Assembly (NCBI RefSeq): GCF_000196675.2
Contig: NC_015312.1
Location: forward strand, 1,178,001 to 1,242,000
DNA length: 64,000 nucleotides
Direction: 5' to 3'
From: Pseudonocardia benzenivorans CB1190
Lineage (GTDB): Bacteria > Actinomycetota > Actinomycetes > Mycobacteriales > Pseudonocardiaceae
The notes below the pieces were generated by a model. That model saw nothing but the letters and a program-made list of their open reading frames with translations, did no database searches and had not been told where the DNA came from. Positions 53,113 through 61,231 of the stretch are shown here, piece by piece (position 1 is the first letter of the stretch; every line of letters begins with the position of its first letter). The position numbers and the translations under genes are program-made.

Positions 53113-53385
53113 ATGAGTTCCCTCGCAGTGATCGGACGTCTCGAGAAGGACGCCCACACCCGAATCATCGACGTCGACACGGACTTCACGATGGACCAGG
53201 TCGTCGAGGCCTGTCTCGCACCGGCAGTGGGCTACCAGGCTCGTCACCCGAAGCCCGGCGCGATGCTGCGGGTGCGGCCGACCACCGACACCGACGACGC
53301 GGACCCGTTCCCGCGATCGATGACGGTGGCGGAGGCGCGGCTGCGGCACTTCCAGCAGATCGACATCTACGTCTCGGACGACTGA
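53113..53385 (+). CDS. tmoB: Diiron monooxygenase gamma subunit (TmoB-like)
   Basis: A 90-residue ubiquitin-fold subunit of the hydroxylase. It aligns with TmoB along its whole length (DVDTDFTMDQVVEACLAP...MLRVRP...LFPR-type FPRSMTVAEARL...IDIYVSDD). ATG 53113 lies 6 nt after GGAGG; the TTG at 53107 is less likely. A 13-bp hairpin follows 6 bp after the stop. Confidence 0.9.
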   Translation: MSSLAVIGRLEKDAHTRIIDVDTDFTMDQVVEACLAPAVGYQARHPKPGAMLRVRPTTDTDDADPFPRSMTVAEARLRHFQQIDIYVSDD

Positions 53386-53391
53386 CCCGAC

Positions 53392-53425
53392 GTGGTCCCT
53401 CCGGTTCGCGGACCGGAGGGACCAC
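53392..53425 (+). promoter_or_regulatory. Intra-operon hairpin between tmoB and tmoC
   Basis: A perfect 13-bp inverted repeat (53392-53404 with 53413-53425) with an 8-nt loop and no T-run. Its position inside the operon points to partial termination or mRNA-end protection that would make more hydroxylase alpha/gamma than the downstream components. Confidence 0.6.
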
Positions 53426-53444
53426 AGGGAAGGGAAGGACGGGC

Positions 53445-53798
53445 ATGTCCCAACCGCCTCCGCCGCACTTCCACCAGGTGTGCCCTGCAGACGACCTCTG
53501 GGCCGGCGAGATGCAGGAATTCACCGTCGGTGAGACCCCGGTCCTGCTGCTACGCACGGACGACGGTGCCGTCCGCGCGGTGCAGTACACCTGCCCGCAC
53601 CAGGACTTCCCGCTGAGCGACGGCGACTTTGACGGGTGCACGCTCACCTGCGGCGCCCATCTGTGGGAGTTCGACGCACAAACCGGCCGGAGCATAAACC
53701 CGGACGACGCGAAACTGGCGTTGTACCCCGTCGAAGAACGCGACGGATTCGTATTCGTCGCCGTCGACGGCATCGATCCATTCCATTCACACGCCTGA
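53445..53798 (+). CDS. tmoC: Rieske ferredoxin component (TmoC-like)
   Basis: A 117-residue Rieske 2Fe-2S protein that passes electrons from a reductase to the hydroxylase. Cluster ligands are C50-x-H52 (CPH) and C69-x2-H72 (CGAH), spaced as in T4moC. EFTVGETPVLLLRTDDGAVRAVQ precedes them. ATG 53445 has AGGGAAGG upstream. Its usual electron donor TmoF is not encoded in the window. Confidence 0.94.
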   Translation: MSQPPPPHFHQVCPADDLWAGEMQEFTVGETPVLLLRTDDGAVRAVQYTCPHQDFPLSDGDFDGCTLTCGAHLWEFDAQTGRSINPDDAKLALYPVEERDGFVFVAVDGIDPFHSHA

Positions 53799-53820
53799 CG
53801 GCGTGGTTCGGCTCGACAGG

Positions 53821-54135
53821 ATGGGCACCAGAATGACAGAAACGACCACCCGGTCCTCGCTGCGAGCAGGCCCGCTCCTACGGGGCGGGGAGATCTCCGT
53901 CGTCGCCGTCGACGCGATCGCGGAGGACAACCCGGGCAAGGAGATCCACGTCGACGACCACCGCACCTACGTGCGGGTGGAGGCCGAGGGGGGCCTCGTC
54001 ATCCGTCGCGCGACCATGGAACGACTCCTCGGCCGTCCGTTCGCCATGCAGGAACTCGAGGTCAATCTGACCGGCTATTCCGGACAGATCGACACGCATG
54101 ACGAGTATATGCGCTGGTACTTCATCAAGCATTAG
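53821..54135 (+). CDS. tmoD: Catalytic effector protein (TmoD-like)
   Basis: About 104 residues with the effector signature DNPGKEIHVDDHRTYVRVEAEG and LGRPFAMQELEVNLTGYSGQI, matching T4moD. Such proteins bind the hydroxylase near the diiron site and gate oxygen and substrate. The start is uncertain (ATG 53821 or ATG 53833; GTG 53803 is also in frame), as no strong ribosome binding site is visible; the gene is 22 bp downstream of tmoC, so coupling is likely. Confidence 0.9.
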   Translation: MGTRMTETTTRSSLRAGPLLRGGEISVVAVDAIAEDNPGKEIHVDDHRTYVRVEAEGGLVIRRATMERLLGRPFAMQELEVNLTGYSGQIDTHDEYMRWYFIKH

Positions 54136-54165
54136 CGATACGGAAGAAGGATTGGAGCCACAACA

Positions 54166-55185
54166 ATGGCTGTCGAGCACGAAAGCGATTTCGCACCCCT
54201 TAAGACCTGGAGCCACCTCGCCAAGAACCGGCGGCGCCCGACCGAGTACGAGATCGTCTCGACGAACCTGCTCTGGAGTACCGACGACGACGCCCCGTGG
54301 GCAATGGGACCCGACGTTCCGCTGAGCCGCTGGTACATCAAGTACCGCAACAACAGCCCGCTCCGCCACGGGGACTGGGACGGCTTCCGCGACCCCGACC
54401 AGTTGGTCTACCGCACGTACAATATGATCCAGGATGGCCAGGAGTCACACGTCGACGCCCTGCTCGAGGACCACAGCGGCAACGAGCACGACGAAGGGTT
54501 GACCACCGAGTGGGTAGGCCGGCTCGCGACGTTCTACACGCCGGCCAAGTACCTCCTGCATACGGTCCAGATGGCGGCGGCCTACCTCGCCGCGTTGTCG
54601 CCGTCGAGCACCATCGAGAACTGCTTCATCTTCGAGTCGGGTGACCAGCTCCGGTGGGTGTCACGCACTGCCTACCGCACCGCGGAGCTGCGTTCCACGC
54701 ACCCGGATGTCGGCTTCGGCAGCCAGGAGCGCGCGACCTGGGAGAATCACCCCGCCTGGCAGGGCTTCCGCGAGCTCATGGAGAAGACCCTCGTCACGTG
54801 GGACTGGGCCGAGCAGTTCGTCGCGCTCAACCTGGTGGCGAAGCCTGCGATCGACGCCGCGCTGCTGCGCACCCTGTCGACCGTCGCGCACGACAACGGC
54901 GACACCCTGCTCGCCCTCCTCTGCCGAGCTCAGCTCATCGACAGTGAGCGGACGGTCCGATGGTCCGAGGCGCTGCTGCGGTACGCGCTGGACTCGCCGG
55001 AGCACGGAGACGACAACCGCGACCTGGTGCAGTCGTGGTTCAACAAGTGGGCCCCGTTGGCCGATGCCGCCGTCACCGCCTACTGCAGTGCGCTGGCACA
55101 GGCGGTCGACGCCGGTGAGGTCGCCCGGGAGCTTGCGAACCACCGTGAGTCGCTGCTGACACCGGCAGCCGTCGCTAGCCTCTGA
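54166..55185 (+). CDS. tmoE: Diiron monooxygenase hydroxylase beta subunit (TmoE-like)
   Basis: A 339-residue structural subunit of the hydroxylase. Matches to TmoE run through the whole length: KTWSHLAKNRRRPTEYEIVS, WYIKYRNNSPLRHGDWDGF, DPDQLVYRTYNMIQDGQES, LRWVSRTAYRTAEL and WQGFRELMEKTL. It is the last monooxygenase gene; the next gene is the PucR-type regulator, so the reductase expected here in tmoABCDEF is missing. Confidence 0.94.
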   Translation: MAVEHESDFAPLKTWSHLAKNRRRPTEYEIVSTNLLWSTDDDAPWAMGPDVPLSRWYIKYRNNSPLRHGDWDGFRDPDQLVYRTYNMIQDGQESHVDALLEDHSGNEHDEGLTTEWVGRLATFYTPAKYLLHTVQMAAAYLAALSPSSTIENCFIFESGDQLRWVSRTAYRTAELRSTHPDVGFGSQERATWENHPAWQGFRELMEKTLVTWDWAEQFVALNLVAKPAIDAALLRTLSTVAHDNGDTLLALLCRAQLIDSERTVRWSEALLRYALDSPEHGDDNRDLVQSWFNKWAPLADAAVTAYCSALAQAVDAGEVARELANHRESLLTPAAVASL

Positions 55186-55327
55186 GCCGGCGGGCACCGG
55201 AGCACCGTCGCGGTGCGCAGCGGCCGGATAGGGTCGATGGGCGCCGCGACGGTCGGCTCCGTTGTGCGACGATCTCAGGACTTCCACCCACGGTAAGGCC
55301 CCGACGATGCGGCACTGGGGAGGACCG

Positions 55328-56965
55328 ATGACGCTCACCCTGCGCGACGTACTCCAGCAGGACGACCTCGACCTGCAGCTCGTCGTCGGAGGCGACGAGG
55401 CGCTCGAGACCGAGGTAGCCGGCTCCGCGTTCCTCCAGCTCGGCGAGCAGCCGCGCACCGACCGCCACCACAACCTGCTGCTGCTGACCAGTGGTGGCCC
55501 CGTCGGCCCCGACGAGGCGGCCGACCGCCGTCTAATCGCCGCAGCCCGGCGTGCAGGCGCCGCGGGCATCGTGCGTGCCGTCGTGAACGGCGACGAGGTC
55601 CCCCGGGCGCTGCGTGACGCGGCGGAACAGCACGACCTCGTCCTGCTCGTCGCTGGGTCGAGCGCCTCGCTGCGCGACGTCCAGGACGCCATCAACGAGC
55701 GCGTCACCCGTGCCGACCTGCAGCTCTACCAGCGCCTCCTGACACTGCAGTCGAGCCTCATCGCCGCCGTCTCTGCGCCTGACCCGACGGGCTCGCTCCT
55801 CCGCCAGCTCGGTGCCGTCGTCCACAGCACGGTGATCCTCTACTACCCGGACGGGCGGGTCCTCTCCGTGACCGGCGACGGACCCACGGAGGTCATCTGG
55901 CGCAACATCGACAAGAGCAGGCACACACGGCAGCGGTTCGCCGTCGGGCAGTGGCACGTCGTCGCCTCGCTGATCACCGGCTCCGACGAGACCCACCGAT
56001 GGATCGTCCTCGCCAAGCGCGGGGCAGCGACGTCGGACGACATCGTCTCCCCGCTGATCGCCACGGTCGAGCAGCTCCTAGACGTCATCGCGCTGAGCCG
56101 GCGGGCCGCGGCGAACGAGGAGGCCCTCCAGCGCGCCGACGTCCTCACTCGCCTGATCACCGGGAACGAGCACGAGCGCTTCGGCTGGGACTACCTCCGT
56201 CCCTTTGGGTTCGTCCCGCACGGCCCCTGCTACGTCGCCGCGATCGCGCAGGCGCAGTGGACGGGAAAGCGCCTCGATCCGGAGGTGCACAGGCACCAGC
56301 TACGGGAGTCCACGCAGATCACCCGGGGCCTAGCGGCGAACTCGACGGCGCCAAACCTCGTCGCCGCGATCGACGGCCTCATCGTGCTGCTCGTCCAGGC
56401 CCCCGATCCGCAGATCGTCCAGGAGTGTGTCGAAGTGCTCGGCGGCCGCGGCTTCCCCGCGTCGGCGGGCGTCGGGCGCAAGGTCGCGTCCCTCGACCAG
56501 GTCGTCAACAGCTATCGCGACGCGCGGCTAGCCCTGACCCGCGCGCTGACCCGGCCGGACGGACCGGGTGCGGTCCAGCGGTTCGAGGACTTCACCGTTG
56601 CCGACATCGCGATCAGCACGGCGAGCGAGGACCAGCTCCGCGGCCGCGCTCGCGACCTCCTGGCCAGGCTGGACGGCAGCGGACCGATCCTGGAGACGTT
56701 GATGGCCTATCTCGACAGCAGCCTGAGCATCAACGACACCGCTAATGGCCTCCACATCCACCCGAACTCCGTGCGATACCGCATCAGTCGTGCCGAAGAG
56801 CTGATCGGGAGCTCACTGCGGGACCTGTCCACCATCGTCGACATCTACCTGGCCGTGCAGATCATGGCGCGGACGCGGTCGTCGACAGCGGGTTCGACGC
56901 CGTCCGCGGGCGCCGACGAGAGCTCGGTGGCCGAGCGTCAGCGGGTGACCCGGCGGTCGATGTAG
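55328..56965 (+). CDS. PucR/CdaR-type transcriptional regulator
   Basis: A 545-residue regulator. It has an N-terminal PucR-like sensory domain (TLRDVLQQDDLDLQLVVGG...), a middle region including SAGVGRKVASLDQVVNSYRDARLALTRA (the GGDEF-like/CdaR part) and a C-terminal helix-turn-helix (LMAYLDSSLSINDTANGLHIHPNSVRYRISRAEELIG). Family members control purine, allantoin and other nitrogen or acid catabolic operons, often as activators. ATG 55328 with GGGGAGG at 4-5 nt is preferred over 55262. It lies 142 bp after tmoE in the same direction and is the probable local regulator. Confidence 0.9.
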   Translation: MTLTLRDVLQQDDLDLQLVVGGDEALETEVAGSAFLQLGEQPRTDRHHNLLLLTSGGPVGPDEAADRRLIAAARRAGAAGIVRAVVNGDEVPRALRDAAEQHDLVLLVAGSSASLRDVQDAINERVTRADLQLYQRLLTLQSSLIAAVSAPDPTGSLLRQLGAVVHSTVILYYPDGRVLSVTGDGPTEVIWRNIDKSRHTRQRFAVGQWHVVASLITGSDETHRWIVLAKRGAATSDDIVSPLIATVEQLLDVIALSRRAAANEEALQRADVLTRLITGNEHERFGWDYLRPFGFVPHGPCYVAAIAQAQWTGKRLDPEVHRHQLRESTQITRGLAANSTAPNLVAAIDGLIVLLVQAPDPQIVQECVEVLGGRGFPASAGVGRKVASLDQVVNSYRDARLALTRALTRPDGPGAVQRFEDFTVADIAISTASEDQLRGRARDLLARLDGSGPILETLMAYLDSSLSINDTANGLHIHPNSVRYRISRAEELIGSSLRDLSTIVDIYLAVQIMARTRSSTAGSTPSAGADESSVAERQRVTRRSM

Positions 56966-56992
56966 CGCGCCGCCGCTGTCACCGTGTCGCTC

Positions 56993-57063
56993 AGACCGCC
57001 ACTGATCTCGACATCAGCGAGCAGACGATCTACGTCTGGCGCCGCCAAGAACTCATCGGACGG
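56993..57063 (+). pseudogene. Tiny IS3-type OrfA relic
   Basis: The frame reads QTATDLDISEQTIYVWRRQE, very close to the helix-turn-helix of IS3-family OrfA proteins (AADLGISEQTIYTWRRQ). Only about 23 codons remain, between the PucR and LysR genes. Confidence 0.55.
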
Positions 57064-57912
57064 TCAGAGCCGCGCCGCGCTCCGGACGAGGTCGGCGACG
57101 GCGCGCGACCGGCTCTGCGGGGGCCAGGCGATCACCGTGGTCACCGAAGGTGCGTCGACCAGGGGGACGGCGACGACGTCGTCGCGCAGGTGGACGCGGA
57201 CCGACTCGGGCAGCACCGCGAGCGTCCGGCCGAGGGCGATCAGCTGCAGGAGCTGGGAGTGGTCGCGGACCTCCGGACCGGGGCCCGCCGGGTAGGTGCC
57301 GTCGCGGCGGGGCCAGCGCGGCTGCGGGAGCCCGCGCACCGCGGCGACGTCGTCGGTGCGCAGCCGACTGTGGCTGGTCAGCGGGTGTCCCGCGGGCAGG
57401 AGCACCACCTGCCCCTCGGTGTGCAGGTCCTCGTAGTCGAATCCGGTCGTCGAGTCGAAGGGCCGGTGCAGGAGGGCGACGTCGGCGCGGCCGTCGCGCA
57501 GCATCGGCTCCTGTTCGCCGCGTCCGCAGAGCACGACCTCGACGGGGACGGCGCCGGGCTCGGCCGCGTAGGCGTCGAGCAGCTTCGCCAGCAGCTCGTT
57601 CGACGCGCCCGCCTTCGTGACGAGCACCAGCCCGGCGTCGCCGCTCCCGGCTGCCGCGCGGCGGGTGCGGCGCTCGGCGGCGTCGATCGCGGCGAGCGCG
57701 GCGCGGCCCTCGCGCAGGAGCACCTCCCCGGCCTCGGTCAGCGTCACGGAGCGGCTGGTCCGCTCGAGCAACGTCGCTCCGAGCCTGCGCTCGAGCAGCC
57801 CGATCGCCCGTGACAGCGGGGGCTGGGCGATCCCGAGGCGCCGGGCCGCCCGCCCGAAGTGCAGCTCCTCGGCGACGGCGACGAAGTACCGCAGCTCCCG
57901 TGTCTCCACCAC
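57064..57912 (-). CDS. LysR-family transcriptional regulator
   Basis: A 282-residue LysR protein. The winged helix is at residues 5-62 (LRYFVAVAEELHFGRAARRLGIAQPPLSRAIGLLERRLG). The effector-binding domain begins about residue 92 (LVLVTKAGASNELLAKLLDAY). GTG 57912 is chosen (VVETRELRYF). It is divergent from an SDR gene with a T-N11-A type box between them, so this SDR is the likely target. Confidence 0.92.
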   Translation of the reverse strand: MVETRELRYFVAVAEELHFGRAARRLGIAQPPLSRAIGLLERRLGATLLERTSRSVTLTEAGEVLLREGRAALAAIDAAERRTRRAAAGSGDAGLVLVTKAGASNELLAKLLDAYAAEPGAVPVEVVLCGRGEQEPMLRDGRADVALLHRPFDSTTGFDYEDLHTEGQVVLLPAGHPLTSHSRLRTDDVAAVRGLPQPRWPRRDGTYPAGPGPEVRDHSQLLQLIALGRTLAVLPESVRVHLRDDVVAVPLVDAPSVTTVIAWPPQSRSRAVADLVRSAARL

Positions 57913-57936
57913 ACCCACAGTACCCGTGTGGACCTG

Positions 57937-57961
57937 CGTCGATACCGCGGTGATATCGACG
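57937..57961. promoter_or_regulatory. LysR-type operator (T-N11-A)
   Basis: CGTCGAT and ATCGACG arms separated by exactly 11 bp, 25 bp from the LysR start and 54 bp from the SDR start, fitting the canonical LysR box. Confidence 0.65.
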
Positions 57962-58014
57962 GCGACCCGATCGGTGTTGGAGCGCGCGACCACTCCGGGC
58001 GCACTGTGGACCGC

Positions 58015-58737
58015 ATGAGCGAACGCACGATCGCGCTGGTCACCGGCGCGAACAAGGGGATCGGGTACGAGATCGCGGCGGGCCTCGGCGCGCGCGGGAT
58101 GTCGGTCGGGGTCGGTGCGCGTGACGACGGGCGTCGCGCCGTGGCCGTCGAGAAGCTCCGGGCCGCGGGCGTCGACGCGTTCGGTGTACCGCTGGACGTC
58201 ACCGACGACGAGAGCGTCGCCGCTGCGGCCCGGCTGCTCGAGGAGCGGGCCGGTCGGCTGGACGTGCTGGTCAACAACGCGGCCATCACCGGCGGTGGGC
58301 CGCAGGAGCCGACGGTCGTCGACCTCGCGACGGTGCGGACGGTCGTCGAGACCAACGTGCTCGGGGTCATCCGCGTCACCAACGCGATGCTGCCGCTGCT
58401 GCGGCGATCCACGTCGCCACGGATCGTGAACATGTCCAGCGGTGTCGCCTCGCTGACACGCCAGAGCCAGGGGGGCGACGTCGGCCCGATCTCGGCCGCG
58501 TACGCGCCGTCGAAGACCTTCCTCAACGCGGTGACCATCCAGTACGTCAAAGAGCTGCAGGGAACGAACATCCTGGTCAACGCCGCGTGCCCCGGCTACG
58601 TCGCGACGGATCTCAACGGCCACCGTGGCCACCGGACACCGGAGCAGGGCGCGGCGACGGCCATCCGGCTCGCGACGCTGCCCGACGGCGGGCCGACGGG
58701 CGGGTTCTTCGAGGACGCGGGTGTCGTGCCCTGGTGA
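58015..58737 (+). CDS. Short-chain dehydrogenase/reductase
   Basis: A 240-residue classical SDR. The NAD(P) motif TGANKGIG (residues 10-17), NNAA, the catalytic serine in IVNMSSG and Y-x3-K in YAPSKTFLN are all present. LNAVTIQYVKELQGTNILVNAACPG is close to carbonyl-reductase-like SDRs of actinobacteria. Start ATG 58015. Divergent from the LysR gene. Confidence 0.92.
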   Translation: MSERTIALVTGANKGIGYEIAAGLGARGMSVGVGARDDGRRAVAVEKLRAAGVDAFGVPLDVTDDESVAAAARLLEERAGRLDVLVNNAAITGGGPQEPTVVDLATVRTVVETNVLGVIRVTNAMLPLLRRSTSPRIVNMSSGVASLTRQSQGGDVGPISAAYAPSKTFLNAVTIQYVKELQGTNILVNAACPGYVATDLNGHRGHRTPEQGAATAIRLATLPDGGPTGGFFEDAGVVPW

Positions 58738-58740
58738 GCG

Positions 58741-58770
58741 TTGACACGCAAGTGGTGACTTGCGTATAAA
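58741..58770 (+). promoter_or_regulatory. ArsR promoter with embedded operator
   Basis: -35 TTGACA (58741-58746) and -10 TATAAA (58765-58770) with an 18-bp spacer. A perfect 8-bp inverted repeat (58746-58753 with 58758-58765, ACGCAAGT arms) fills the spacer, as expected for autorepression. The start point would fall around 58777, at the GTG codons, so the transcript is probably leaderless. Confidence 0.75.
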
Positions 58771-58774
58771 TCCG

Positions 58775-59068
58775 GTGGTGGACGCCGACCTGTTCAAGGC
58801 GCTCGGCGACGCGACGCGACGAACGATCCTCGACGAGCTGATCGAGAGGGACGGCCAGACCCTCTTCGAGCTGTGCGGCCGGCTGGTCATGCGGCACGGC
58901 CTCACCTCGTCGCGGCAGGCGATCTCGCAGCACCTCGCCGTCCTCGAGCAGGCCGGCCTGGTGCACACCCGGCGCCAGGGCCGGTACAAGTTCCACCACA
59001 TCGACACCAGCCCGTTGCGGGCGATCGTCGAGCGGTGGCCCGTCGAGAGGGAGGCAACCGACCCGTGA
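58775..59068 (+). CDS. ArsR-family repressor
   Basis: A 97-residue winged-helix protein (ADLFKALGDATRRTILDELIERDGQTLFELC...SSRQAISQHLAVLEQAGLVHTRRQGRYKFHHID). No metal-binding ELCVCDL motif, so it belongs to the non-metal ArsR type often paired with glyoxalase-fold or SRPBCC genes. GTG 58775 or 58778 is the start; the TTG at 58760 lies inside the promoter. It overlaps the next gene (GTGA). Confidence 0.9.
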   Translation: MVDADLFKALGDATRRTILDELIERDGQTLFELCGRLVMRHGLTSSRQAISQHLAVLEQAGLVHTRRQGRYKFHHIDTSPLRAIVERWPVEREATDP

Positions 59069-59454
59069 TCAGGATCAACCTCGCCAGCGTGTGGGTCGAC
59101 GACCAGGCGAAGGCGCTGGCCTTCTACACGGAGAAACTCGGGTTCCTCAAGAAGACCGACGTGCCGATGGGCGAGGCGCGGTGGCTCACCGTCGTCTCGC
59201 CCGCGGTGCCGGACGGGGTCGAGCTGCTGCTGGAGCCCGACGGGCACCCCGCCGCGAAGCCGCTGAAGGAGGCGCTCGTCGCCGACGGCATCCCGTTCAC
59301 GCAGTTCGCGGTCGACGACGTGTACGCCGAGCACGAGCGGCTGACCGGGCTGGGCGTGGTGTTCACCCAGGAGCCCACCGACTTCGGGCCCGTCGTCACC
59401 GCGGTACTCGACGACACCTGCGGCAACCTCATCCAGCTCGCGACGATGAAGTAG
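59065..59454 (+). CDS. Glyoxalase/VOC-superfamily protein
   Basis: A 129-residue vicinal-oxygen-chelate protein (INLASVWVDDQAKALAFYTEKLGF, then VELLLEPDG and GNLIQLATMK with the last acidic/polar metal region). It is a single-module VOC enzyme or binding protein; the substrate is unknown. It is translated together with the ArsR gene (GTGA overlap), which should repress both. Confidence 0.9.
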   Translation: MIRINLASVWVDDQAKALAFYTEKLGFLKKTDVPMGEARWLTVVSPAVPDGVELLLEPDGHPAAKPLKEALVADGIPFTQFAVDDVYAEHERLTGLGVVFTQEPTDFGPVVTAVLDDTCGNLIQLATMK

Positions 59455-59490
59455 CCGGGCGGTCCCGGCCGTGGTGCGCAGGTGCAGCCG

Positions 59491-59830
59491 TCAGCCGACG
59501 CGCGCGTCCCACTCGATGTGGTGGCCGAACAGCCACTCGCTCGGGCCTGCACCGGTCCGTGCCGCCCGGGCGGCGACCAGCGGCATGATCACCTTGTCGC
59601 GGATGACCCGCGTGACCGGCCCGGCGGTCTTGCCCGACCCGTTGCGCCTGCCCTGCCTGACGACCTTCTCCACCCGCTCGCGGCGCTGCGACTCGTACCC
59701 GGCGAAAGCCGAGTCGATCGACGGATGGTCGCGCAGGCAGCGGGCCAGCGTCACGGCGTCCTCGATCGCCATCGCGGTCGTCGACTGGTTCATGACCGAG
59801 GCCGCCGCGCTCCAGCAGAAGGCGACGGCC
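59491..59830 (-). pseudogene. FAD-dependent monooxygenase remnant, C-terminal part
   Basis: Only the FAD-hydroxylase motif region and tail are recognisable: NQSTTAMAIEDAVTLARCLRD (normally GDAAH...GQGASMAIEDA) and YESQRRERVEKVVRQGRR, ending SEWLFGHHIEWDARVG. The GDAAHAM part is scrambled, and upstream frames show no Rossmann fold. The 290 bp up to the DivIVA-like gene hold further debris without a gene. Confidence 0.65.
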
Positions 59831-60119
59831 GAGCTGGCCGGCGACACGACGGCGACACCGGGCCGGGGGGTGGACGAGCGGCGCCACCGACGGTGACCCG
59901 CCGCGCGGGACCGGACGGCCCGCGACGGGCGCGCCGACCCCGGCGGGCCGCACCCGGGTCGCGCAGCTCGGCGGCATCCCGGCGTAGGGCCTGCCGGCGC
60001 TGCAGGGCATGGGGCCCAGGGCGATCCGGATCTCGGGCGGCGCTCGCGGACCGCGGCACGCCGGCCCGACACGTCGCGGCGCCGGTACCCGTCGGGAACC
60101 GGCGCCGCGATCGTCGGCG

Positions 60120-60917
60120 TCAGGTGGCGGCGGCCTGCGAGGCGTGGGCGCCGCGGCGGCCGGGGACGGACCCTGAGCCCTCGCGCGGTGCCGGGGCCGG
60201 CTGTCCCAGCTCCTTGCCGAGCACGCCGGCGAGCCGGCTCAGCTCGGCGCGGACGTCGGCCTGCACGGCCGTGAGGCGCTCGACCTCCTGGTTCGCCTTC
60301 TCCTCGCGACGCCGCGCAGCCTGCTCGGCCACCTTGCGGGCCTCCTCGGCTGCGGCCTCGGACTCCTGACGCAGCCGCTCGGCGACCCGGGCGGCGTTGG
60401 CGTGCAGCTCGTCGGCCTGCTCACGGGCGGCGGCCAGCTGGTCGGCGATCTGCTGCTCGCGGTCCTGCAGCTCCGACGCGCGCTGCGCGGCCTGCTGCTC
60501 CATCGCCGAGGCCCGGCTGATCAGACTCTGCTCCACCTCGTGGCGGTGCTGCTCGGCCTCGGTGCGCGCCTTCTCGACGATGCCGGACGCCTCCCGGGAG
60601 GCGTTGGCGCGCAACTCCGTCGCCTCCTGCTCGGCCATGCGCAACAGCTTCTCCGCGCGGAAGCCGAAACCCTCCTCGGTCGGCGCGGCCGGCTCCGGAG
60701 CCGGCCGGTTGCGGGCCTCGCGCAGCTCGCGCTCGGTGGCCTCGGCATGTTCGGTCGCGAGGCGGAGCTTGCGCTGTCCCTCGGCGATCTCGGTACGCAT
60801 GCGCCCGAGCTTCTCGACGAGCCCGGCGACGTACTCGTCGACCTGCCTGCGCTCGTACCCGCGCATGGCGACCGGGAATTCGGGCACGTTCTCGGTCGTG
60901 GGGATCGGTCCGGTCAC
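60120..60917 (-). CDS. DivIVA-domain coiled-coil protein
   Basis: A 265-residue protein. Residues 10-40 hold a DivIVA-like head (FPVAMRGYERRQVDEYVAGL), followed by about 190 residues of continuous Glu/Ala/Arg/Gln-rich coiled coil (QEATELRANASREASGIVEKARTEAEQ and similar) and a short Pro/Gly tail. Such proteins organise polar growth or cell-envelope synthesis in actinobacteria. GTG 60917 with AGGAGG 9 nt upstream is preferred over the longer frame. Divergent from the larA-like gene. Confidence 0.82.
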   Translation of the reverse strand: MTGPIPTTENVPEFPVAMRGYERRQVDEYVAGLVEKLGRMRTEIAEGQRKLRLATEHAEATERELREARNRPAPEPAAPTEEGFGFRAEKLLRMAEQEATELRANASREASGIVEKARTEAEQHRHEVEQSLISRASAMEQQAAQRASELQDREQQIADQLAAAREQADELHANAARVAERLRQESEAAAEEARKVAEQAARRREEKANQEVERLTAVQADVRAELSRLAGVLGKELGQPAPAPREGSGSVPGRRGAHASQAAAT

Positions 60918-61231
60918 AGAGGTTTTCCTCCTGGAGGGCGGGGTGCCGAGCACCTCGCGCGTCGGACGTGCGGAAAACGGACATGGAGCGGTGACGGCGG
61001 GCTGACCTGCCTGTCGTCGGGTGCGTCGCCTGGGGAGCGGCACGGGACCGGGGAAATCCGGTTCCGTGAGGGATGTCGGGCGTGGGCGCCGTTACGTTAT
61101 CCACGTCGCGCACGGCGGCCACCAGGTCCGTTCGGCGGAATCGCCGGTGCGACGAATGGCCCCACCGTCGCAGCGTCGTCCCGGATACGGCAGCCTGTCG
61201 TCGATGGACGGTTGCCGGGAGGGGAACAACG

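Noticed and set aside
51547-55185. Isoprene monooxygenase (IsoABCDEF) assignment
   Set aside because: The glutathione-transferase, dehydrogenase and CoA-transferase genes that accompany iso clusters are absent, and the reductase is also absent; the neighbouring genes point to a nitrogenous substrate.
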